Source: Deltaproteobacteria bacterium (lineage in GTDB: Bacteria > Desulfobacterota > GWC2-55-46 > DRQE01). From it: DNA of 34,718 nt. Where the stretch lies: positions 1-34,718 of the forward strand of contig WGEY01000077.1 of the NCBI GenBank assembly GCA_015492495.1. Direction: 5' to 3'. This document shows positions 28,334 to 34,718 of the stretch, piece after piece; within the stretch, counting starts at the first letter, position 1, and each line of letters starts with the position of its first letter. The translations under genes were made by a program, and so were the position numbers. A model generated the notes under the pieces. The model searched no databases. It worked only from the letters and a program-made list of their open reading frames with translations, and was not told where the DNA came from.

Positions 28334-28591
28334 GTGATCGGGTATTCCCCTCTCGTGGTTTTGCGGATTACTCGAATTTGACTACGAGTGGACATATACG
28401 GAGCTGATTTTGAAACAGGGGCCATGGCAGCGGTTGGCGATCCTTTAAACCTTACGAGTACCGTAACCCTCAATATAGTAAGCGGGGCCGCACCGGTCCC
28501 GGAACCGTCAACCGTACTTCTTTTGAGTAGCGGGGTCCTTGGGCTGGCGGTAGCGGTGAGACGCAAGAGGTTCAAGGATGCGAGGGATTAA
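28334..28591 (+). pseudogene. Remnant/frameshifted PEP-CTERM protein C-terminus
   Basis: ORF 28388-28591 ends VPEPSTVLLLSSGVLGLAVAVRRKRFKDARD (PEP-CTERM sorting signal) but has no signal peptide and an in-frame TGA at 28379. The preceding ~50 nt read GFADYSNLTTSGHI in another frame, which would join DIYGADFETG by a frameshift. Confidence 0.5.
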
Positions 28592-28612
28592 CCGTTTTTC
28601 AAGGAGGAAAAA

Positions 28613-29431
28613 ATGCATACGATTAGGTTCAGAATCAAGTTTATGTTGATCTTGTCGGTGGTCTTTGCCCTCGCGTCCGTCTCTGGCCCCGGCACGGCTT
28701 ACGCAAGCAGCATATATGACGGGCTGGTAGCCTACTGGCCGTTCGAGGGGAATGCCCTGGATGTGAGCGGGAACGGACACCACGGTACTGTCAACGGGGC
28801 GACCCTGGCCCAGGACAGGTTCGGCAATCCGGACAGCGCCTATGATTTTTCGAGTGGGGCTTATATCGACGTCGCAACAAGCAGCCTTTTGGAGATAACC
28901 GGCTCCATGACCATAAGCGTCTGGGTCAAGTACGACACCCTGCCAGTGAACCCACGGATAATAAGCTTCGGCCCGGACAACAACGGCTATGAACTGTACG
29001 TGGGCGGCGGCATATGGAGCACCAAAGACAAGGTCTACTTCTTATACGATGGATTGGGTATAGCATCAAATACCACCCTTTCTCCCGGTACCTGGAACTC
29101 CATCACCGCCATAGGCACCCCTTCGGGGCTGGAGATATGGATCAACGGGGTGCTGGATGCTCAGCTTTCAGCAGCCACTACAGGCTTCAACTACTTTCCC
29201 CCTTTCAATATCGGGAGAAAGGCGACATCGGGTTACGACGCCTGGGACGGGGTAATAGACGACGTGATGATATACAGCAGGGCACTGGGTGTAGACGAAG
29301 TGGACTACCTTTACAACCTCAAAGAGACCCTTCCCTCTCCAGTCCCCGAGCCGTCCACTCTCTTCCTCCTCGGCTCCGGCCTTTTGGGCATGTACCTTGC
29401 CAGGAAGAGGTTCGGGCGGCGGGATGGATGA
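28613..29431 (+). CDS. LamG (concanavalin A-like)-domain protein with PEP-CTERM sorting signal
   Basis: Signal peptide FMLILSVVFALASVSGPGTAYA; LVAYWPFEGNALDVSGNGHHGTVNGATLAQDRFGNPDSAYDFSSGAYIDV...ISVWVKYD...VIDDVMIYSRALGVDEVDYLYN; C-terminal VPEPSTLFLLGSGLLGMYLARKRFGRR. Ribosome binding site aaggagg. Confidence 0.93.
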   Translation: MHTIRFRIKFMLILSVVFALASVSGPGTAYASSIYDGLVAYWPFEGNALDVSGNGHHGTVNGATLAQDRFGNPDSAYDFSSGAYIDVATSSLLEITGSMTISVWVKYDTLPVNPRIISFGPDNNGYELYVGGGIWSTKDKVYFLYDGLGIASNTTLSPGTWNSITAIGTPSGLEIWINGVLDAQLSAATTGFNYFPPFNIGRKATSGYDAWDGVIDDVMIYSRALGVDEVDYLYNLKETLPSPVPEPSTLFLLGSGLLGMYLARKRFGRRDG

Positions 29432-29646
29432 CCAGAGGCATAGAAGCCGGTTGTGGTATGCCGCCTTCATGTCTGGTTGGGTGACGGATGGAGGGTCTGG
29501 GTATGTCGTCAATCACGTTGCGGCAGGAACTCTTAGGGTCTCGCCTCTTCGGACGAGCAAGCCGTCTGCTTTCCGCTATTGATACCGAAATGTTACCTTG
29601 CCGGGAAAAGGGTTTTTTCGCTTGGAAGGCCTCTGATTCCTTGCGA

Positions 29647-29680
29647 GAAGCCCCACCAGATGCTTGCTGCGCGGGGCTTC
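29647..29680. repeat. Inverted repeat / hairpin
   Basis: gaagcccc ... ggggcttc: perfect 8-bp arms with an 18-nt loop, in non-coding sequence. Confidence 0.35.
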
Positions 29681-29892
29681 AACCGCTGCTGTATTTTCCC
29701 CGTACGTAGCCCCTTTTCCGAAGAACCACGGCATGGCCGGTCCTGCGTAGGGAACAGCCGTGTCGTCCTTAAAACAGGCGGCGGCCGGCCGACCACACGC
29801 CTTCCGATGCCCGGGAAGCGTTGGGCCGCACTGTGCATCCATTGCCACCGGCACATGTGGCGGTATGCTTTGAGAAAATGCAAGGCCGAAAC

Positions 29893-29920
29893 TTGACATC
29901 GTTTTTGTTGCGTATATAAT
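29893..29920 (+). promoter_or_regulatory. Consensus sigma-70 promoter
   Basis: TTGACA - 16 nt (tcgtttttgttgcgta) - TATAAT: both hexamers exact. Confidence 0.7.
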
Positions 29921-29965
29921 TTATTTGTTCGCCGGTAATAACATGGATTGTTAAGGTCAGGTTGA

Positions 29966-29990
29966 GCCGCGCTTCATGCGAAGTCGCGGC
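29966..29990 (+). other. Strong hairpin in predicted 5' leader
   Basis: gccgcg-cttc-atgc-gaag-t-cgcggc: 10-bp stem with one bulge, tetraloop. Confidence 0.45.
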
Positions 29991-30143
29991 GTTACTTACG
30001 GTTTTACTTCGAATTTTCTTCAACGGTTCATCCTCGGGACCAACTCCGCACCACGGAACTTCTCCGACCACTTCTTCGCATTAACCCGGTAATCATCCTT
30101 CACGAGACAGCCCAGCAGGCAACGTTAACGGGGGGTGTTTGTC

Positions 30144-30719
30144 ATGCTCAAAGTCAGGAATGAAGCGGGGACTGGAAGGGGGCGCACAGGCAGGGTCAAG
30201 GGGGCCCCGTCGGGGGAAGGGGTTACAACGGTAGAGGCCGTCCAGGTTATGCTGGACCGAAACGGCCGTATAGTCGACCTTAACAGGCAGGCCGTGGAAC
30301 TTCTTGGAGTAAGGGCTCAGGAGGCGATCGGAAGGGACTGGTTCAGCCTTTTTATTCCGGGCAGGGAGAGGAAGGTGATCAAGGAGGTCTTCAAGGACCT
30401 CGATGCCTTCAAGGCCGTTGTCTTTAAGTGCCCCTTTGTAAGGCGCGGCGGAACAAAGAGGGTTTTTCAGTGGGAGGTTGTAGGGATGAAAGCGAACGGC
30501 AGGGATGAGCCGCAGGTGATATGCCTGGCACAGGATGTGACCGAAAGTGAGAAGGCGCTGGAGCTTATCGAGAAGTACACGGAGGAACTGGAGCGCTTCT
30601 CAAAGGTACAGATATCGAGGGAGTTGAGGATGGAGGAGCTAAGAAGAAAGATCAGGGAGCTTGAGAGGAGGCTCGCCGAGTGCAGGGCCAGGGGCTCGCG
30701 AGGCGTGCGGAAGGGATGA
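30144..30719 (+). CDS. PAS domain protein with C-terminal coiled coil, no output domain
   Basis: VQVMLDRNGRIVDLNRQAVELLGVRAQEAIGRDWFSLFIPGRERKVIKEVF...VICLAQDVTESEKALELIEKYTEELERF; Arg/Glu-rich coiled tail. ATG 30144 preferred to GTG 30135. Confidence 0.82.
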   Translation: MLKVRNEAGTGRGRTGRVKGAPSGEGVTTVEAVQVMLDRNGRIVDLNRQAVELLGVRAQEAIGRDWFSLFIPGRERKVIKEVFKDLDAFKAVVFKCPFVRRGGTKRVFQWEVVGMKANGRDEPQVICLAQDVTESEKALELIEKYTEELERFSKVQISRELRMEELRRKIRELERRLAECRARGSRGVRKG

Positions 30720-30970
30720 CCCCAGCACATTTAATGCGCGCGCTTCTGCAGAGACAGAAGGCTTTCCGGTATGCCGTGGCTCCGGGTCCCGGGCGCGAAG
30801 TTTCGATATGCTGATCGATGCTCCATGCGGTGACCCCAGGGAATATTCTCGCCCATGGAATCGACCGGCAGCACCTCGTTCTCTGCTCCCGCAGGCTGCT
30901 GCTGTGCATGCGCTTTTCGTACAAGTAGTTCATCGTGTGCTGATCACTATTTTCCGGAGGCTTTTGTGCG

Positions 30971-31348
30971 ATGAAAAACGACAGGAAGAGCATACTCGTT
31001 GTGGACGACGAGGAGACGATCGGACTCGGCATAAGCGAGATACTCAAGGACGAAGGCTTCGAGGCCGCCTATGTCATCAACGGGCCTCAGGCCATAGAGG
31101 AGATCAAGAAGAAGAACTACAACATCGTATTCATGGACATCGTGATGCCTGGCATGAACGGGCTCGAAACCTACAGGGAGATAAAGAAGATAAGGCCGTC
31201 AGCGAAGGTCATACTATTTACCGGCTACTTCAAGGACGCCGAGGCCGTTATAAACCAGGGCATAAAAGAGGGAATGATAGAGGAGTTTATCAGAAAACCC
31301 TACTTTGCCGACGAGATAGTGCGCACGGCCAGAAAGTATGCGCAATAG
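30971..31348 (+). CDS. Single-domain response regulator (CheY-like receiver)
   Basis: SILVVDDEETIGLGISEILKDEGF...IVFMDIVMPGMNGLETYREIKKIRPSAKVILFTGY...EEFIRKPYFADEIV: DD, D, T, K residues all present. Confidence 0.92.
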   Translation: MKNDRKSILVVDDEETIGLGISEILKDEGFEAAYVINGPQAIEEIKKKNYNIVFMDIVMPGMNGLETYREIKKIRPSAKVILFTGYFKDAEAVINQGIKEGMIEEFIRKPYFADEIVRTARKYAQ

Positions 31349-31368
31349 ACAGGTGGTGAAGATGCACG

Positions 31369-33558
31369 GTGGCCTGGGTTGAAGGCGCCGTGGCATCAAA
31401 TCTTGGCTACGCCGGGATCATGGCTGGTCGAAAGAACAGGACCAAAGGGTACGATTTGAACGAGAAGGCTGTATTGGGGCTGGACAGCGCAAGTCTCTCT
31501 TCCGGTGAGACCAAGAGGGCGCTCCTGTATATACTCGAGGACTACAATGAGATCTTCAACGTCCTCGAGAAGGCCAAAGGAGAGTGGGAGGCCACCTTCG
31601 ACGCGATAGCCACACCCATATTCATCCATGACAGGAAGTTGAAGATAACCAGGGCGAACACCGCCTGCAGAACAGAGGCCGGCCTCTCTTTCCTGGAGCT
31701 GATAGGACGGCCGTATCCGAGGGTCTTTCCCTGGATGGGAGAGTCGGTCAAGGATTGCAGGGAAAGCTCGCTAAACGGATGCGAGGGGATGTGCGAGATC
31801 ACGCGTCGCGACAACGGCAGGGTCTATTCCGTGCGGTTTTACCCGGTAAAGATGGGAGCGGATTCTAACCATTGCCTTCACATAGTGGATGACGTCACAA
31901 AGGAGCGGCGGGCCCAGAGAAAACTCAAGGAAGAGATCGAGGCCACAACCAACCTGCTTTCTGTGGCCGAGGCTACGGCCAACATAAGAGACATAGACGT
32001 GTTCATGGATAGGATCATCAGGAGCGTCAAGAACATCATAAAGTGTGACGTGTGTGTCGCCTATCTGTGGAACGCAAGGCTCAAGGAGTTCACGCCGGCG
32101 GCACACAACGGGCTCGGCTCCGACAAGGTGCCGTTTTTCCGCATGACGCGGCTCAAGCCGGCGGGCCTTGAGTTTGTAACGCAGGTTTTCAAGGCCGGCG
32201 TACCGCAGGTCCTGAACGGCGAGGGGGTCCTTCCACGGGACTTCCTCAAGCTGGACAGGGTTATAAGGAGTGTCGTAGCCATGCCCTTCAGGTCGAACGA
32301 AGGGTACCTGGGGCTCATACTGGGCTTGCATACAGACGAGCTGCGCTTCAAACAGCGCGAAGTCGCGCTCCTCAAGGGCATACACCACCAGATATCCATC
32401 GCCCTTGAAGAGGCGAGGCTCTTCAGGCAGTCCATAGAAAAGACGATCGAGCTGAGTAACAGGGTCGAGATGATAAGCGTCATGCATGAGATCGACAAGA
32501 CGCTTCTGTCGACGCTCAACCGCGCCGACATGCTCGGAACGACCGCCTGCATGATAGAAAGAATTCTGCATGCGGAGAACGTATCGGTCTGCATAGTGGA
32601 CAGGGAACGTTCGGGCTTCATCTTCGCCGCCGGTGCGCGTGAGTACGTGGAGGACGACGCCCTTGTGGAGTTCGAAAGGACAAGCGCCACAGAGGTGTAT
32701 GCGAACGGCAGGCCGCAGTACCTGCCGAACATGCAGAACATAAAAGAGCTTCTGCCCTTCGAGGCGCTCTTGCTCTCGAGGGGATACCTTTCGGTCATGA
32801 GGGTGCCGTTGATGATAAAGGGCGAGGTCAACGGTGTGCTTTCAGCGGCCAGCCGTCACCCTTCGGCCTTCACGCCGGCCGACCTGTCGCTCTTCGAGGG
32901 CCTCTCAAGGCAGATATCCGTTGCGCTCGAGAACACGAAGCTCGTTGAAGACCTCGAGGAGCTCTTCATGAGCACCATAAGGGTTCTTTCCGGCGCCATA
33001 GACGCCAAGTCCCCCTGGACCGCGGGCCATTCCGCAAGGGTGACACACTGCGCCATAAAGATAGGGGAGGCCATGGGGTTGAAGGAAGAGGAGCTCAAGA
33101 ACCTCAGGCTTGCCGGCATACTCCACGACATCGGCAAGATCGGGGTGAGCGAGGAGATACTGGACAAACCTATGAAGCTTTCCCCCGAGGAGGTGGCCGT
33201 CATGAGGAGCCACCCGGTGAAAAGCGACCAGATACTCAGGCCCATAAGGCAGCTCAAGGACGTCCTGCCCGCCATAAGGCACCACCACGAGCACTATGAC
33301 GGCGCAGGCTACCCGGACGGGCTCAGCGGGGAAGAGATACCGTACATGGCCAGAATACTCGCCGTGGCCGATACGGTGGATGCCATGGCTTCGGACAGGC
33401 CGTACCGCGCCGGCATGCCGATGGATGTGATAATCAGCGAGCTCAGAAGGTGTTCGGTCTCGCAGTTCGACGCCGACGTGGTGGACGCCTCGGTGAAGGT
33501 GAAAAAGGATCTCACGGATATATACAGGCGGTACCGGTCCAACAAATCACTTGCCTGA
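31369..33558 (+). CDS. PAS-GAF-HD-GYP protein (putative c-di-GMP phosphodiesterase)
   Basis: PAS region; GAF-like blocks; HD-GYP: TAGHSARVTHCAIKIGEAMGLKEEELKNLRLAGILHDIGKIGVSEEILDKP...HHEHYDGAGYPDGLSGEEIPYMARILAVADTVDAMASDRPYR. The start may be ATG 31420. Confidence 0.9.
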   Translation: MAWVEGAVASNLGYAGIMAGRKNRTKGYDLNEKAVLGLDSASLSSGETKRALLYILEDYNEIFNVLEKAKGEWEATFDAIATPIFIHDRKLKITRANTACRTEAGLSFLELIGRPYPRVFPWMGESVKDCRESSLNGCEGMCEITRRDNGRVYSVRFYPVKMGADSNHCLHIVDDVTKERRAQRKLKEEIEATTNLLSVAEATANIRDIDVFMDRIIRSVKNIIKCDVCVAYLWNARLKEFTPAAHNGLGSDKVPFFRMTRLKPAGLEFVTQVFKAGVPQVLNGEGVLPRDFLKLDRVIRSVVAMPFRSNEGYLGLILGLHTDELRFKQREVALLKGIHHQISIALEEARLFRQSIEKTIELSNRVEMISVMHEIDKTLLSTLNRADMLGTTACMIERILHAENVSVCIVDRERSGFIFAAGAREYVEDDALVEFERTSATEVYANGRPQYLPNMQNIKELLPFEALLLSRGYLSVMRVPLMIKGEVNGVLSAASRHPSAFTPADLSLFEGLSRQISVALENTKLVEDLEELFMSTIRVLSGAIDAKSPWTAGHSARVTHCAIKIGEAMGLKEEELKNLRLAGILHDIGKIGVSEEILDKPMKLSPEEVAVMRSHPVKSDQILRPIRQLKDVLPAIRHHHEHYDGAGYPDGLSGEEIPYMARILAVADTVDAMASDRPYRAGMPMDVIISELRRCSVSQFDADVVDASVKVKKDLTDIYRRYRSNKSLA

Positions 33559-33674
33559 CCATGCGGTATTGTTGTAACCTTATCCTGCCGTAAAAGCATT
33601 CACTATAAGCCGCGGCTTCGGGACTCCGGGGATGAGACGACCCTCCGGAGCTCCCCGCGTGCATCCTCGGAGAC

Positions 33675-34652
33675 ATGAAGGATCAACCATACGCCGGTGC
33701 CAGGTCCGTTATGGTGCAGGGCACGTGCTCTCATGCGGGCAAGAGCATCATAACAGCGGCGCTGTGCCGGATACTCTCGGACAAGGGGATAAGCGTTGCG
33801 CCGTTCAAGGCGCAGAACATGGCGCTCAACTCCTGTATCGCCGTTGATGGCGGCGAGATAGGAAGGGCGCAGGTCCTGCAGGCCGAGGCGGCGCGGTGCG
33901 TTCCCACGGTCGACATGAACCCCATACTCATAAAGCCCACCGGAGAGCGTTCGGCCCAGGTGATCGTGCACGGCAGGGTCCACTCCACGATGAGCGCAGC
34001 GGAGTACCATGCGTTCAAGAAGCAGGCGGCCGGCTTTGTCATGGAGAGCTACTTGAGGCTCTCGGCCCAATACGACGTGATCGTAATCGAGGGGGCCGGC
34101 AGCCCCGCCGAGATAAACCTCAGGGAGAACGACATCGCGAACATGGGGATGGCCGAGCTCAGCGACAGCCCCGTCATCCTTGTCGGAGACATAGACCGCG
34201 GCGGAGTCTTCGCATCCATAGTCGGGACCATGGAGCTTCTCTCAGAGGCCGAGAGGAGGAGGGTTAAGGGGTTCGTGATCAACAAGTTCAGGGGCGACCT
34301 CTCGCTCCTGGAACCAGGCCTTGATTTTCTCGAGGAGAGGACAGGGGTACCGGTGCTGGGTGTGGTGCCCTACGTGCGGGAGTTGAACCTGCCTGATGAA
34401 GACGGGCTGTCGCTCGAGCACAGTGGAAGGGCTGCGCTGAATCGACGTGATAAAGTGCTCAGGATAGTCGTTCCGAGGCTCCCGAGGATATCCAACTTCA
34501 CGGACTTCGACGCCCTTTCCCTGGAACCCGATGTCTCGGTCGAGTACGTGGAAACTCCGGCGGCCCTCGAGGGCGCCGACATGGTGGTTCTTCCTGGGAC
34601 GAAGAACACGATCGAGGACCTCCTGTGGCTGAGAGAGAAGGGGTTTGAGCCC
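33675..34652 (+). CDS. cobQ: Cobyric acid synthase, truncated by the terminal palindrome
   Basis: SVMVQGTCSHAGKSIITAALCRILSDKGISVAPFKAQNMALNS...EIGRAQVLQAEAARC...MNPILIKPTGE...GDIDRGGVFASIVGT...NKFRGD...VVLPGTKNTIEDLLWLREKGFE. The frame stays open to 34718 only because of fold-back sequence. Confidence 0.9.
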
Positions 34653-34718
34653 GGGCTCAAACCCCTTCTCTCTCAGCCACAGGAGGTCCTCGATCGTGTT
34701 CTTCGTCCCAGGAAGAAC
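34587..34718. repeat. Perfect 132-bp palindrome (two 66-bp arms, no spacer) at the window end
   Basis: Arm gttcttcctgggacgaagaacacgatcgaggacctcctgtggctgagagagaaggggtttgagccc, followed immediately by its exact reverse complement, ending at base 34718. Confidence 0.97.

Noticed and set aside
33559-33674. Cobalamin riboswitch upstream of cobQ
   Set aside because: The short gap has a small hairpin but no recognisable B12-box and is too short for a full cobalamin riboswitch.
34587-34718. Hairpin telomere or protelomerase-type linear replicon end
   Set aside because: The left arm is ordinary conserved cobQ coding sequence and the right arm is its exact copy; a fold-back artefact explains this more simply. 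Only spanning reads could revive the idea.
1-34718. CRISPR array, tRNA, rRNA, toxin-antitoxin or known defence system
   Set aside because: No regularly spaced repeats, no tRNA/rRNA-like sequence and no defence-family motifs recognised by reading both strands and the ORF track.

Overview
The window is a GC-rich bacterial contig segment, mostly + strand. It carries an LPS/cell-envelope glycan locus (about 455-17250): two radical SAM/SPASM-like proteins interleaved with two GT9 heptosyltransferases, GmhB phosphatase, several GT2 enzymes and one GT4 enzyme, an LPG-synthase-TM-like protein, a Trm112-like protein, an LpxL-like acyltransferase, a double-domain LPS-kinase-like protein, a WaaP-like kinase, an NDP-sugar epimerase and HldA/RfaE1. 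Next comes a housekeeping block (DUF4416, YicC, gmk, rpoZ, DUF302), then a ~1 kb largely non-coding interval with a REP-like repeat and an XRE regulator. A minus-strand peptide/nickel-type ABC operon follows (SBP, two permeases, fused dual ATPase). After it are a PEP-CTERM region with a sigma-54-type -24/-12 element and a LamG/PEP-CTERM protein, a signalling trio (PAS-only, REC-only, PAS-GAF-HD-GYP), and a truncated cobQ. A truncated PiT-type phosphate permease remnant sits on the minus strand at the left edge. The most striking structural observation is a perfect 132-bp palindrome (66-bp arms) ending exactly at the last base and breaking cobQ; it is most likely a fold-back assembly artefact. 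The best biological leads are the tandem LPS-kinase-like fusion beside a WaaP-like kinase, the sigma-54-type element upstream of an apparently frameshifted PEP-CTERM remnant plus an intact LamG/PEP-CTERM gene, a perfect-consensus sigma-70-type promoter with a structured leader, and the substrate-binding protein carrying both a lipobox and a C-terminal TM helix. No CRISPR array, rRNA, tRNA or intact transposase was recognised. I cannot claim a clearly novel system from sequence reading alone.
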